Position numbers and translations under genes: made by a program | Shown here: positions 43,966-53,788 of the stretch, in pieces | Numbering within the stretch: the stretch's first letter is position 1 | Layout of the letters: the number at the start of each line of letters is the position of its first letter | Notes under the pieces: model-generated | The model's input: only the letters and a program-made list of their open reading frames with translations | The model's database searches: none | What the model was told of the DNA's origin: nothing | Assembly (NCBI RefSeq): GCF_000705555.1 | Contig: NZ_JMQN01000047.1 | Location: 203,582-267,581, forward strand | DNA length: 64,000 nt | From: Marinobacterium lacunae | Lineage (GTDB): Bacteria > Pseudomonadota > Gammaproteobacteria > Pseudomonadales > Balneatricaceae | Direction: 5' to 3'

Positions 43966-45292
43966 GACTTATCCTGTATAGACGTATCGATAACAGTACG
44001 GCACCAATTGTCAGACCGGCCAACAGTCCCCACCAGTAGCCAAACACGCCAAGCGCCAAGGGTTCGGCCATGACATACCCGGCGGGTAAACCTACCAGCC
44101 AGTAGGCAACAAAAACCACCGCTAGGGTGGCGCTGGTATCTTTATAGCCTCTGAGGGCGCCGCCGGCGGATACTTGTATGGAATCGGCGATCTGGAAGAG
44201 TGCGGCGATCCACATCAGTTGGACGGTCATGTCGATGATGGCATCAATGTCAGTATAGGCTGAAGCAATTTCACGACTGGCGATCAGCAGAATCGATGAG
44301 TTTATAAACGCGATCACAATCGTTAGTGCTATGCCACAGCCGGCGCTGAATCGGGCCTGGTCGAACTGTGCGCGGCCCAGTAGTTGGCCAGTTCGTATGG
44401 TGAGCGCCATCGCCACGCTCAGGGGGATCATGAACATGAGCCCGGTAACACTGAACGTAATTTGATGTGCGCTGATAACTGTGTCGCCGTAACCTGCAAG
44501 AAACAGTGCAATGACGCTGAACATGCTGGCCTCGATGAGCAGGGCAATACCAATTGGCAGGCCTAGCCGTAAAAATTGACCAAGAGCATCGAGGTGGGGC
44601 AGAGACCATCTAAATGCCAAGCGGGCTTCGCGGAATGTAGGGTCCTTTATCAGGTGCACGATGCCAAGGCTCAGCATGCCCCACATGACAGCGCTTGTGG
44701 CGTAGCCGCATCCGACGCCGCCAAGTGCGGGTAGTCCGGCTTTTCCGAAGATCAGCATGTAATTGAGAGGAATATTAGCCAGCATGCCGATGATCGCGAT
44801 GCGCATGATCGGGCGGGTGCGGCCAAACCCTTCACTGAAGCTTCTAAGTGCCTGATACAACAGCATTGGCGGGAAGCCCCAGGATATCGCGCTAAGGTAG
44901 TTTGCGGTTTTGCTGGCCAAAAGTGGATCCACTCGAAACAGGGCGAGCAGAGGGTCTGTGTTGTTCAGCAGTATTACGGCAAGTACCGATAGCAACAGCG
45001 CCAGTCCCAGTGCCTGGCTGAGAATCGATGCGGACTCGGACTCCCTTCCGGCCCCTACGCGATGTGCGACCAGCGGTGTGGTTGCGATGAGTACGCCGCA
45101 CAGTGTCAGCATAAGCGGAAGCCAGATGCTGCTACCCAGTGCGATCGCGGCCAGCTCCGCGGGCCCTGCATGAGAGGCCATTAAGGTGTCTACAAATCCC
45201 ATGGCATGCTGAGCCATTTGGGCGATCATGATCGGCCAGCAGAGGGTGATTAAGTGTCGGCTTTCCTTGAGGGACGATCGAATCAGAGACAC
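43910..45292 (-). CDS. MATE-family multidrug/Na+ efflux transporter
   Basis: A 460-residue inner-membrane protein with twelve predicted helices in two bundles, similar to NorM. Typical features are PIMIAQMAQHAMGFVDTLMAS in helix 1 (shown in part), GxP-type motifs, and PLNYMLIFG near residue 180. It exports cationic compounds in exchange for Na+ or H+; substrates cannot be read. It is the first gene of the MATE-DUF3080-lapG-lapD group. Confidence 0.93.
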   Translation of the reverse strand: MSLIRSSLKESRHLITLCWPIMIAQMAQHAMGFVDTLMASHAGPAELAAIALGSSIWLPLMLTLCGVLIATTPLVAHRVGAGRESESASILSQALGLALLLSVLAVILLNNTDPLLALFRVDPLLASKTANYLSAISWGFPPMLLYQALRSFSEGFGRTRPIMRIAIIGMLANIPLNYMLIFGKAGLPALGGVGCGYATSAVMWGMLSLGIVHLIKDPTFREARLAFRWSLPHLDALGQFLRLGLPIGIALLIEASMFSVIALFLAGYGDTVISAHQITFSVTGLMFMIPLSVAMALTIRTGQLLGRAQFDQARFSAGCGIALTIVIAFINSSILLIASREIASAYTDIDAIIDMTVQLMWIAALFQIADSIQVSAGGALRGYKDTSATLAVVFVAYWLVGLPAGYVMAEPLALGVFGYWWGLLAGLTIGAVLLSIRLYRISHALSPAHSPLAGTADHSV

Positions 45293-45360
45293 AGCGTGGT
45301 TCGCTTAACAGGCCGAAGTGGCGGGAGGCAAAGGATAAGGTGGAGCTGGCGTCCTGACAA

Positions 45361-45389
45361 TACGAAAAACGGGGCGCGAGGCCCCGTTT
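45361..45389 (-). terminator. Terminator of phaC copy 2
   Basis: Minus-strand hairpin AAACGGGGC / GCCCCGTTT (45389-45381 with 45375-45367), 5-nt loop, followed by a run of five T residues on that strand. It lies 22 bp after the phaC stop codon. Confidence 0.9.
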
Positions 45390-45411
45390 GCAACGACTGC
45401 TGTGGTGGGTA

Positions 45412-47163
45412 TCAGTCGATACGCACGCTGACGTAGGAGCCCGGAGCCGGTTCGATCACTTTGTATGTGTCGTTACCGTACTCTTTCGGTGCATCGACCT
45501 TTTTGCCGGCGCGTCGACGGACCCATTCCGCCCAGTTTGGCCACCAGGAGCCTTCCTGGCGCTCAGCGGTTTCCAGCCAATGATCGGCGCCTTTGCCTTG
45601 CTCGCCCTTGACCCAATAGTTGCGGCGGTTTTTGGATGCTGGGTTGATGACGCCCGCAACGTGGCCGCTGGCGCCGAGAACGAACTCGATTGTGCTGCCA
45701 AACGTTTCCGTCGCATTGAAGGTGCCTTTCCAGGGCGCGATGTGATCTTCAATTGTAGACAGGAAATAGCAGGGGATCTTGATCTTGCCGAGGTCTATCG
45801 GCTCACCGCAGATCTCCAGTCCATTGGGCTCTACGAGTTTGTTCTCGAGATACATCTTGTTGATGTAGAAGGTGTACATGGCCGCCGGCAGGTTGGTGGA
45901 ATCACTGTTCCAATACAGGATGTCGAACGGCGGAGGTGTTTGTCCCTTGAGGTAATTGTTGACGACATACGACCAGATCAAGTCGTTTGAACGCAGCATG
46001 TTGAATGAGGTTGCGAGCTCCCGTCCGTTCAAAATGCCTTGAGAGTTTACCTTGCTTTCAAGCTGCTTCACCTGATAGTCATCGATGAAGACGCACAGGT
46101 CTCCCGGGTTCGAGAAGTCGGTCAATGTTGTCAGGAAAGTGGCCGAGCCGACGCTGGTGTCCTTGCGGTTAGCCATGACGGCCAGTGCTGTAGTCAGCAG
46201 CGTGCCGCCTACGCACCATGCAACGGCGTTAAGCTTCTCGGAGCCGCTGATCTCGCAGGTGACCTGAATCGCTTTCAATACGCCATCGCTAACGTAGTCG
46301 TCCCAGCTCAGGTCGCGTTGCTCGACGGTCGGGTTCACCCAAGATACAAGGTATACGTCCTGACCCTGCTCAACACAGTATTTTACAAATGAGTTGTGCG
46401 GCTGAAGATCGAGAATGTAGAACTTGTTGATGCTTGGCGGAACGATCAGGGTCGGGCGCTCATAAACCTGTTCGCCCTCCGGCTTGTAGTGAATCAGCTG
46501 GAAGAGTTCGTTCTGAAAGACGACAGCACCTTCCGTCGTAGCGAGATTGGTGCCCAGTTCGAAGGCGCTCTCGTCGGTCATCGAGATGCGGCCTTTTTCG
46601 ATGTCGCCGAGCAGGTTCTTGAGGCCGTCGACTAAGCTCTGGCCTTTGGTTTCCATAGCCTGCTGAAGCACTTCCGGGTTGGTTAGTGCAAAGTTGGTTG
46701 GCGACAGAGCATCGACATACTGCTTGGTATAGAACTCCAGTTTGGCCTGTTCGGAAGGTGCCAGTTTGGCATTGGCGGCCATGTCGACCAACATGCGGGA
46801 GGTCAGCAGGTAAGACTGTTTAATGTAGTCATAGATGGGGTTGTTGGACCACTCGTCGCTCTGGAAACGGCGGTCGCCCCGTTCTGGCTGGACGACTGGC
46901 GTTTCGCCGCTGGTGCCGCTCATCAGGTTGCGCCACAGGTTGAATTGCGCTTGTTGGTAGTCGGCAATAGCGCGGATCCAGACTGTGGGGTCCTCTAGCG
47001 AGCGGGTGGCGAGCTCTGTCCAGGATTGGGTGAACTGGCGAAAAATATCGTCGCCGCCGCTGGCCGAGAACATCTCCAGCACCTTGTTGGTTTCGCGCGC
47101 AACGTAGTTGATGAATTCCTGAGGATCAGTCGAATAGTTTCCGCTCGCTGTTGCTTTATCCAT
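45412..47163 (-). CDS. phaC: Class I poly(3-hydroxyalkanoate) synthase, copy 2
   Basis: A 583-residue PHA synthase with the alpha/beta-hydrolase domain over about 210-540, catalytic acid in STIEDHIAPW, His in GASGHVAGV, and the C-terminal GSWWPNWAEW. The nucleophile box is AWCVGG: the usual first Gly of Gly-x-Cys-x-Gly-Gly is Ala, a rare variant. It differs widely from copy 1 at 4233-5966 (different N-termini), so they are not a recent duplication. It stands alone between MATE and MCP genes, with no phaA, phaB, phaP or phaR. Confidence 0.95.
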   Translation of the reverse strand: MDKATASGNYSTDPQEFINYVARETNKVLEMFSASGGDDIFRQFTQSWTELATRSLEDPTVWIRAIADYQQAQFNLWRNLMSGTSGETPVVQPERGDRRFQSDEWSNNPIYDYIKQSYLLTSRMLVDMAANAKLAPSEQAKLEFYTKQYVDALSPTNFALTNPEVLQQAMETKGQSLVDGLKNLLGDIEKGRISMTDESAFELGTNLATTEGAVVFQNELFQLIHYKPEGEQVYERPTLIVPPSINKFYILDLQPHNSFVKYCVEQGQDVYLVSWVNPTVEQRDLSWDDYVSDGVLKAIQVTCEISGSEKLNAVAWCVGGTLLTTALAVMANRKDTSVGSATFLTTLTDFSNPGDLCVFIDDYQVKQLESKVNSQGILNGRELATSFNMLRSNDLIWSYVVNNYLKGQTPPPFDILYWNSDSTNLPAAMYTFYINKMYLENKLVEPNGLEICGEPIDLGKIKIPCYFLSTIEDHIAPWKGTFNATETFGSTIEFVLGASGHVAGVINPASKNRRNYWVKGEQGKGADHWLETAERQEGSWWPNWAEWVRRRAGKKVDAPKEYGNDTYKVIEPAPGSYVSVRID

Positions 47164-47286
47164 AGACTGCCGACTCCGTATATATGTATGGGCGACCGGT
47201 ACTACTGGATGCAGAATAATATGTTTCCGGCCGATTTTTGAGCATAGACCCAGCCGGAGAAGAGGACAACCCCCCTAAAGGTCGCG

Positions 47287-48795
47287 TTAGCGTGCCCCTT
47301 CCGACCGGTGACGTTCATCGATCATCTCATCAATGTGTTGCAGTATCTTGTAGCTCTCCTCTTCGGCACGCGTCATTAGGCTTACGATCTCTCGGCGTAG
47401 TTTGGCATCGTTGCGCCAGTTCTGTGCGCGTAAAGCGGCTGCGCTCTGAACGGATCGATGGACCTGCTCGTGCGGCTTTTCAAGCAGTTTATAGCTGTGC
47501 GTGGTCGAGAATTTCTCGGCACCTTCACCGGTGTAATACCACTGTCCGAGGCGGCATGCCCTGTGATCCCGGGATACGGCCTGCTCCTCGTCTGTCCAGG
47601 TCTGACTGTCATCGAACATGAGATAGCCATACTGCTTGTAAATGACGTGGTCAGCTTTGGTGAGTGAGCCAAAAGAGCGGTCCTTGGCGTGGCTTAAGTA
47701 GAGTTTCGTCTCTTCGGCGGCACTCGCGATCGAGTCGAACTGCACTCTGAAGTTTTCAACCATGGAGCTGACTTCAGCGGCCTCCTGATTGGAGTCGGTC
47801 GCGCGCTCAACCATCTCATCAACACGCTGGTTGAAGGTGCCGATTGTGTGGGTGACCTCTACGGCGGCATCTTTAGTCCGCTTTGACAGCGCTTTTACTT
47901 CGTCAGCTACGACGGCGAAGCCGCGTCCCTGCTCACCGGCACGAGCGGCTTCTATTGCGGCATTGAGCGCCAGCAAGTTGGTTTGATCGGCAATGTCGGT
48001 AATGATCGACAGGGACTGCGCCACCTTTTTGCTGTCGCTGCCAAGCTTGTCGACCACCTCGACGACCGACTCGATCGTCTCATGTATCCGCTTGAGTGCC
48101 TCGACCATGCGTACAACCGCCGTCTGGCTATCACGTGCTTCCTGTCGGGTACGGTCTGCGATGGATTCGGCGCGGCCGAGTTCGTCGCTAATGCGCACAA
48201 GGTCGGCCTGATTTTGTTTAAGGTTACCAATAAGATGTTTAGTGTTGAGGCTGTGCAGGTCTGAATTGAGCTCGTTGCCAGCGACGAACTCCGCCCCCTT
48301 GCGCATCAGTTCAAGTGAGTTGTTGATACGAATAAGCGATTCGCGCAGCTGCCCGGGTAACCCCTTATAGAGTGCGTGACGGTCGTAGCGGCCATCGGAC
48401 ACGTAACGGAAGCAGGTGTCGACTTCCTTGAAGTACGTTTCTATCTTGTCCAGAAAGTCGTTCAATTCCCACGCAACCCGACCCACTTCACCCAGCTTTT
48501 CGGTATGGCTGATGCGGCTGTCGAACCCGCCTTTATTGGCGTTCTTGAGTGCATTGTTGATGCTATCGAGGGTGTTGAGCGGGCGTGAAGCCGAGCGGTA
48601 AAGGCTCAGCGACAGGGCTGCTGTGAGCGCGGCGGGCACCAGCATCCAGGCGGCGCCCGACCAATTTTCTCCGAAGGCTGTCATGGTGGCCGGAATAAGC
48701 GCGATGATAGGCAGCAGCAGGGTGGTGAGGCGTAGCCGGTTGCGTAGGAAAAGGCTGCCTGTACTGCGCCCGGGTTTGCTCGGTGTATTGTGCAA
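47287..48795 (-). CDS. Methyl-accepting chemotaxis protein with C-terminal CZB domain
   Basis: A 502-residue transducer. Two close membrane helices (about 25-40 and 48-66), almost no periplasmic domain, a HAMP-like region, a signalling domain with the tip [24 protein letters not shown] hairpin (about 265-300), and a C-terminal CZB domain with [15 protein letters not shown] (zinc-binding His/Cys). It has no sensor domain of its own outside the cell. CZB domains sense hypochlorite or zinc. The PAS-only gene upstream, 37 bp away, probably supplies the sensory input. Confidence 0.92.
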   Translation of the reverse strand: MHNTPSKPGRSTGSLFLRNRLRLTTLLLPIIALIPATMTAFGENWSGAAWMLVPAALTAALSLSLYRSASRPLNTLDSINNALKNANKGGFDSRISHTEKLGEVGRVAWELNDFLDKIETYFKEVDTCFRYVSDGRYDRHALYKGLPGQLRESLIRINNSLELMRKGAEFVAGNELNSDLHSLNTKHLIGNLKQNQADLVRISDELGRAESIADRTRQEARDSQTAVVRMVEALKRIHETIESVVEVVDKLGSDSKKVAQSLSIITDIADQTNLLALNAAIEAARAGEQGRGFAVVADEVKALSKRTKDAAVEVTHTIGTFNQRVDEMVERATDSNQEAAEVSSMVENFRVQFDSIASAAEETKLYLSHAKDRSFGSLTKADHVIYKQYGYLMFDDSQTWTDEEQAVSRDHRACRLGQWYYTGEGAEKFSTTHSYKLLEKPHEQVHRSVQSAAALRAQNWRNDAKLRREIVSLMTRAEEESYKILQHIDEMIDERHRSEGAR

Positions 48796-48832
48796 GGTAC
48801 TACTCCTTCAACGGACTGTCGGATCCCTGTGT

Positions 48833-49360
48833 TCAGGCGTTATCCAGCGACCAGATCAACTCTTCGTAGCTGCACTGTTTGGATTCGCACAGCGCCTGCA
48901 GATGCGCAATTGATCGCGTGGGTCCCTCTTTGGGGCCGGCGGCACGCTCTATATCGAGCATCTCTTTATACAGTGGTGTGATCGCCTGAATGGCCGTGTT
49001 GGTGGGCTTGCGTCGAACGGAGTAATAGCCAACAACTTTGCCTTCGGCGTTGAGGTCAGGCGTCACATTCGCCATTACCCAGTAATAGCTACCGTCCTTA
49101 CAGAGGTTTTTGACATAGGCGAAGAACTCTTTGCCTTCGCCGAGAGTATCCCACAGCAGTTTGAAGGCCCTGCGGGGCATATCTGGGTGGCGTATAATGT
49201 TGTGCTGAATCCCGAGAAGCTCCGGCTCCGAGTATCCCGAAATTTTCATGAAGGTGCGGTTCACATAGGTGATAATGCCGCGCTTGTCGGTCTTGCTTAC
49301 GATGAACTCATCGTCGCTCAAGCGGACTTCGTTATTATTTGGCGCCACGCTGTTTTTCAT
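48833..49360 (-). CDS. Aer-like PAS-domain protein
   Basis: A 175-residue cytoplasmic protein with one PAS domain (about 18-120). It closely resembles the FAD-binding PAS of E. coli Aer: GYSEPELLGIQHNIIRHPDMP, VKNLCKDGSYYWV and GYYSVRRKPT have direct counterparts there. It lacks the membrane, HAMP and signalling parts of Aer. It lies just upstream of an MCP with no sensor domain, so the two probably form a split redox-taxis receptor. Confidence 0.88.
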   Translation of the reverse strand: MKNSVAPNNNEVRLSDDEFIVSKTDKRGIITYVNRTFMKISGYSEPELLGIQHNIIRHPDMPRRAFKLLWDTLGEGKEFFAYVKNLCKDGSYYWVMANVTPDLNAEGKVVGYYSVRRKPTNTAIQAITPLYKEMLDIERAAGPKEGPTRSIAHLQALCESKQCSYEELIWSLDNA

Positions 49361-49484
49361 TACTACCTCTTGGTGGTCCCTCGGGTGTCCGACGTTTAGG
49401 GGCGGTAAGTATAAGGGATATAGCGATATTTCGGTATGATGGTTGATTCAAGGGTATTTAGTACGAAAAACAACGGGAAGGGCG

Positions 49485-49736
49485 ATGCTGTATCTTGAGC
49501 TGATGACAACGGACGGGTGCCATTTGTGTGAGCACGCGATAGACATCCTTCAAGCGGTGCTTCAACCGGGGGATGCGGAGGTTGATCTGGTTGATATCGC
49601 CTATGAAGACGATTTGATGGAACGCTATGCGACACGGATCCCTGTTCTCAGAGCGCCTGCGTCGGGTTTGGAGCTCGGCTGGCCTTTCGATGCCGAGCAG
49701 CTGCGCGGCTACCTGGTGGCAGCGCGCGCAGCCTGA
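49485..49736 (+). CDS. Glutaredoxin-family protein (DUF836-like)
   Basis: An 83-residue thioredoxin-fold protein with the active-site motif TDGCHLCEHA (Cys-x2-Cys) and the cis-Pro region TRIPVLRAP. Such small proteins reduce disulfides or transfer Fe-S clusters; the exact role is not known. ATG 49485 is preceded by GGGAAGGG; an in-frame start at 49443 is less likely. It is convergent with slt. Confidence 0.85.
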   Translation: MLYLELMTTDGCHLCEHAIDILQAVLQPGDAEVDLVDIAYEDDLMERYATRIPVLRAPASGLELGWPFDAEQLRGYLVAARAA

Positions 49737-49745
49737 GGTGAGGTG

Positions 49746-51701
49746 TCAGAGTTTGTCTGACTTTCCTTGCGGTTGGTTATAGGCCAATAGCTTGCGTTCG
49801 CTATCGCTGAGCAGGCGGGCCGGGCGGTCTGCAAGGCGATCGTATATCACTGCAAATGCCAGCACATTCTGAACGTAGTTGCGCGTCTCATCGAACGGAA
49901 TGGTTTCAATCCAGATATCAAGCGGAAGATTTCCCCTCTCTTTCATCCAGGCTTTTACGCGATGGGGGCCGGCGTTGTAGGCCGCTGTTGCGTAAACGCG
50001 ATTGTTGTTGAACTCTCGATACATCTCGCCCAGATAGGCGCTGCCTAGATTGATATTGGTGCGCGGCTGGTACAGCTCGTCCAGATTGGCCAGCGGCAGT
50101 GAATGCTTTTTGGCGGTGTGGCGAGCGGTCGTCGGCATCAACTGCATGAGGCCGCGCGCACCGACCCGGGATCTGGCCGTCTCCCAAAAGGCGCTTTCCT
50201 GTCGTGCAATCGCCGTTGCCCAGGTGCTTGTAATGCCCGCTCGCTCGGAAGCGTCAACGAACAGTTCGGGGTAGGGGTCGGGGAAGCGAATGTCGAGATC
50301 GTTCCATTGCTCACTCTGTATAGCGCCACGGATCGCCTGCGTATGCCAACCCCAGCGTTTGACCAGATGAGCGGCCATATGCTGATCATCCGGTGACAGA
50401 TCGCGGGTGGCGTTGTTCCATTCAGAGCGCGCGTCGTACAGTTCGCCGAGTTCGTATAGTTCACGCATGCGCTGGAAGGGAGGTGTCGCCTCCAGCTCTT
50501 TGAGTTTGTGCGCGTCCATCGCAATGGGCTCATGATCGAGCGAGAAAGGCGAGTGGCTTAACTCGGCTGCGAGAAAACCGTAAAACGTACGATCGCCGCT
50601 TAACGTTTTCAGTTGCGTTGTAACGTCAGTGCCCTGTTTCATCTTTGCCATGCTGAGCCAGTACTGCCAGCGCTCATGCATCTGCTTGTTGGCGGGCAGC
50701 TTTCCGATCAAGCGTTCGACTTCGACCCAGTCCAGCCTTTTCAACGCCAGACGGGCTCGCCATTCGGTCAGCTCTTCCAGGCGGAACTCCGGATCGATGC
50801 GGGCAAGTGCGGACTCTGAGTCGGGATCGTAGTGTTTGGCTTTCAGCGTACCCATGCGCACGGATAGCTCGGATTGCTCTTCAGCCGGTATGGAAAGTCG
50901 CGCACGATCCCGAACCCACAGATCAATGGCTGCGTCCAGGTCGCTTCGGCGCAGGCGATTGACTGCCAACATCAGCAAACGACGATGGTCCGGTGTTTTG
51001 GGCGTTACAAGCGCCGCGTTTGTCAGCAATGATTTGGGATTAAGGAAAAGCTCGATCGCCTTGTCGAGCTGAGCTTTGGTTGAGGCTTGTGATGCCTGCT
51101 TGGCGGCATAGCGGGCAAGCGAAATGTTGCCCTCCTCAAGTGCAGCCAGCGCGCGATCATGAGCATGCCTGTCCTTCAATCCACCGGACTTCATCCAGCT
51201 GTCGAAAAGCGGGTCGCAGGCATCGGGCTGCGAATGACCCTCGACCCACAGTCGCGCCGCGAGTGTATATGCGGCTTCTTTGTGTCCCGTCGCCAGCTCG
51301 GAGCGTCCCCAATAGCACTGTTGCTCAGCGCTGGGTCGGTCGAGGGACGGGTAGAGTTCACGAAAGGCCTGCCACTCATTGCGCTTGCCCAGCGAGGTGG
51401 TCAGTGCCCAGCGCAGCCTGCCTTCCAGTGGTGTGTCGGAATAGCGTCGGCTGAAGTCGAGAGCGTCGGCCGGTCGCAGAGTGTTAAGTCTGGATCTTAG
51501 CTCGGCGTAAATGATGTAAGGCTTGAGCGGATATTGCTTAAGCTGCTTGAGCCCTTTCTGTACTGACGCTGAGTCGCCCTTTTCGGCGGCGACGAGCGTT
51601 TTCTTGTACAACTCCTGTTGAGGAGAAAGTGAAGCGAAAGCGGTGGGGCTTGTGATCAATACTGAGGTGGCTATCAGGTGTAACAGTGTTGGGCGCTGCA
51701 T
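49746..51701 (-). CDS. slt: Soluble lytic murein transglycosylase
   Basis: Periplasmic enzyme that cleaves peptidoglycan to 1,6-anhydro products. The 651-residue protein has a signal peptide (cleaved near TAFA, about residue 23), a long superhelical U-shaped domain of about 420 residues, the linker domain and a C-terminal lysozyme-like SLT domain with catalytic Glu in ARQESAFW, followed by GARGLMQLMP and AYNAGPHRV. ATG 51701 has GGAG 8-9 nt upstream; ATG 51713 is an alternative. It is divergent from uup. Confidence 0.93.
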   Translation of the reverse strand: MQRPTLLHLIATSVLITSPTAFASLSPQQELYKKTLVAAEKGDSASVQKGLKQLKQYPLKPYIIYAELRSRLNTLRPADALDFSRRYSDTPLEGRLRWALTTSLGKRNEWQAFRELYPSLDRPSAEQQCYWGRSELATGHKEAAYTLAARLWVEGHSQPDACDPLFDSWMKSGGLKDRHAHDRALAALEEGNISLARYAAKQASQASTKAQLDKAIELFLNPKSLLTNAALVTPKTPDHRRLLMLAVNRLRRSDLDAAIDLWVRDRARLSIPAEEQSELSVRMGTLKAKHYDPDSESALARIDPEFRLEELTEWRARLALKRLDWVEVERLIGKLPANKQMHERWQYWLSMAKMKQGTDVTTQLKTLSGDRTFYGFLAAELSHSPFSLDHEPIAMDAHKLKELEATPPFQRMRELYELGELYDARSEWNNATRDLSPDDQHMAAHLVKRWGWHTQAIRGAIQSEQWNDLDIRFPDPYPELFVDASERAGITSTWATAIARQESAFWETARSRVGARGLMQLMPTTARHTAKKHSLPLANLDELYQPRTNINLGSAYLGEMYREFNNNRVYATAAYNAGPHRVKAWMKERGNLPLDIWIETIPFDETRNYVQNVLAFAVIYDRLADRPARLLSDSERKLLAYNQPQGKSDKL

Positions 51702-51857
51702 CGGTGTCTCCATCCCTCGGTTAGACTGTGGCGCGAGCGGATAGTGTCAGTCTACCTGTATCGGCAGGGAAATTTATATGCTTGAGTGTTTTTCATTTCG
51801 TGCCCCTGTTTCAGGTAAACTAGCGGCTTTAAAACTGAACAGAGTGCATAGCCTTAG

Positions 51858-53762
51858 ATGTCACTGATCAAATTCGATGAGCTTTGCGTAAGCTTTGGCA
51901 CGCGCGCATTGCTTGATCACGTCAATCTTCAGCTTGAAGCAGGCGAGCGCGTCGCGCTGGTAGGACTCAATGGTGCTGGTAAATCCACCCTGCTGAAAGT
52001 GGTGGCCGGACATCAACACCCTGATTCCGGGGTGTTCTGGAAAGATCCAGCCATTCGCATCGCAGAGCTGTCGCAGATGCTGCCAGCGGCCGATGAACGC
52101 CGAGTGCGTGATGTTGTCATGGCCGGTCTTGCCGAGGTTGTAGAGCTGCGGGCGCGTTATGAAGCGCTGGTGCAGCAGCATGATCCCTCCTCAATGGATC
52201 AGCTCGAGCGTCTTCAGCATGAGCTTGAGGCGCGCGATGGATGGCATCTCGAACAGCGCGTAGAGACGGTGCTTGCGCGTTTGTCATTGCCCGGGGAAAA
52301 GTGCATGGCCGAGCTGTCCGGTGGCTGGCGCAGACGTGCAGCGCTGGGCGCAGCGTTGGTTCAGAATCCCGATCTTCTGCTGCTGGATGAGCCGACTAAC
52401 CACCTCGATATCGAAACAATCGAGTGGTTGGAGGAGCAGATTCTTGCATTTCGCGGAGGGGTACTGTTTATCTCCCATGACCGTGCGTTGGTCGACCGTC
52501 TCGCCACGCGTATTATCGAGCTTGACCGTGGCACCTTGACCTCGTTTCCGGGCAACTACAGCCGCTACCTTGAGCAGAAAGAAGCGTTGCTTCAGGAAGA
52601 GGCTCGCCATAATGCGGAGTTCGACAAGAAGCTGGCTCAGGAAGAGCGCTGGATCCGTCAGGGCATTAAGGCTCGTCGCACGCGTAATGAAGGGCGAGTG
52701 CGTGCCTTGAAGAAAATGCGTGAGGAACGATCAGACCGGCGTGAGCGTCAGGGCGCGGCGCGCTTCAATCTGGAGGATGCGGTTAAGTCCGGCAAGTTGG
52801 TGGTCGAACTCGAAAATGTCTCTCAAAGTTATGAAGGTATTGCGATTATCCGTGATCTGACACTCGCGATTCAGCGTGGCGACAGGGTCGGTTTGATCGG
52901 GCCAAATGGTGCAGGCAAGAGTACCTTGCTCAAAATACTGCTTGGCGAATTGCAGCCAGAGAGCGGTACTGTTCGAATGGGCACCAAGCTTGAGGTGGCA
53001 TATTTCGATCAGCTACGCGGACAGCTGGATCCTGAGCGCAGTATTATCGATAACGTCTCCGGCGGTCGTGAAAGCATCGAAATAAACGGTCAGAACCGCC
53101 ATATCATCAGTTATCTTCAGGACTTTTTGTTCAGTCCTGAACGCGCGCGCACACCGGTGAAGGCGCTCTCGGGCGGTGAATGTAATCGTGTTCTTCTGGC
53201 GCGTCTATTCAGTCAGCCGGCTAACCTGCTGGTGCTTGATGAGCCGACGAACGATCTGGATATCGAGACACTCGAGTTGCTCGAGGAGATTCTGCTGAGC
53301 TACCAGGGTACGCTGCTGCTGGTTAGTCACGATCGTCGCTTTCTGGATAATGTCGTCACCAGCACGCTCGCGTTCGAGGGTGATGGGCGTGTTGTCGAAT
53401 ATGTTGGTGGCTATCAGGACTGGTTGCGTCAGCGGCCCAAGGCCACTTCGTCTAAGTCGAACCCCGCTAAAAGTGAAGCCGATGCAGGGCAAGCGCCGGC
53501 TGCGGCGTCTCAGTCCAAGACCAATAACGTGCGAAAGCTAAGCTACAAGCTTCAGCGTGAGCTGGATGCACTGCCTGCGATGATGGAGGAGGCTGAAAGC
53601 CTTTTGGCTAGGCTGCAGGAGGAAACATCGGCACCTGATTTTTACAGTCAGGATCACGCGCATGTCTCGGCAAGGTTAGCCGCTTTGCATGATCAGGAAC
53701 AGAAGCTCGAGACTCTGATGGAGCGCTGGGTCGAACTTGAGGAGATGCAGGCGGGGAGTTGA
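51858..53762 (+). CDS. uup: ABC-F ATPase Uup
   Basis: Cytoplasmic ABC-F protein linked to ribosome function and transposon excision control. The 634-residue protein has two nucleotide-binding domains: Walker A GLNGAGKST and GPNGAGKST, signatures LSGGWRRR and LSGGECNR, Walker B LLLLDEPTNHLD and LLVLDEPTNDLD. A charged linker lies between them, and a C-terminal coiled coil (about 555-630) marks Uup rather than EttA. Confidence 0.94.
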   Translation: MSLIKFDELCVSFGTRALLDHVNLQLEAGERVALVGLNGAGKSTLLKVVAGHQHPDSGVFWKDPAIRIAELSQMLPAADERRVRDVVMAGLAEVVELRARYEALVQQHDPSSMDQLERLQHELEARDGWHLEQRVETVLARLSLPGEKCMAELSGGWRRRAALGAALVQNPDLLLLDEPTNHLDIETIEWLEEQILAFRGGVLFISHDRALVDRLATRIIELDRGTLTSFPGNYSRYLEQKEALLQEEARHNAEFDKKLAQEERWIRQGIKARRTRNEGRVRALKKMREERSDRRERQGAARFNLEDAVKSGKLVVELENVSQSYEGIAIIRDLTLAIQRGDRVGLIGPNGAGKSTLLKILLGELQPESGTVRMGTKLEVAYFDQLRGQLDPERSIIDNVSGGRESIEINGQNRHIISYLQDFLFSPERARTPVKALSGGECNRVLLARLFSQPANLLVLDEPTNDLDIETLELLEEILLSYQGTLLLVSHDRRFLDNVVTSTLAFEGDGRVVEYVGGYQDWLRQRPKATSSKSNPAKSEADAGQAPAAASQSKTNNVRKLSYKLQRELDALPAMMEEAESLLARLQEETSAPDFYSQDHAHVSARLAALHDQEQKLETLMERWVELEEMQAGS

Positions 53763-53771
53763 CCCCGCCTG
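53748..53771. terminator. Hairpin at the uup stop codon
   Basis: Perfect 9-bp stem CAGGCGGGG (53748-53756) and CCCCGCCTG (53763-53771), 6-nt loop containing part of the stop codon. It separates the convergent uup and Usp genes and may terminate both, but lacks a T tract. Confidence 0.5.
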
Positions 53772-53788
53772 TGTTGGCGCGGCGCTTA

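Noticed and set aside
45361..47163. phaC copy 2 as a recently transferred or duplicated gene
   Set aside because: Composition resembles its neighbours, no mobile element or repeat flanks it, and it is too divergent from copy 1 for a recent duplication.
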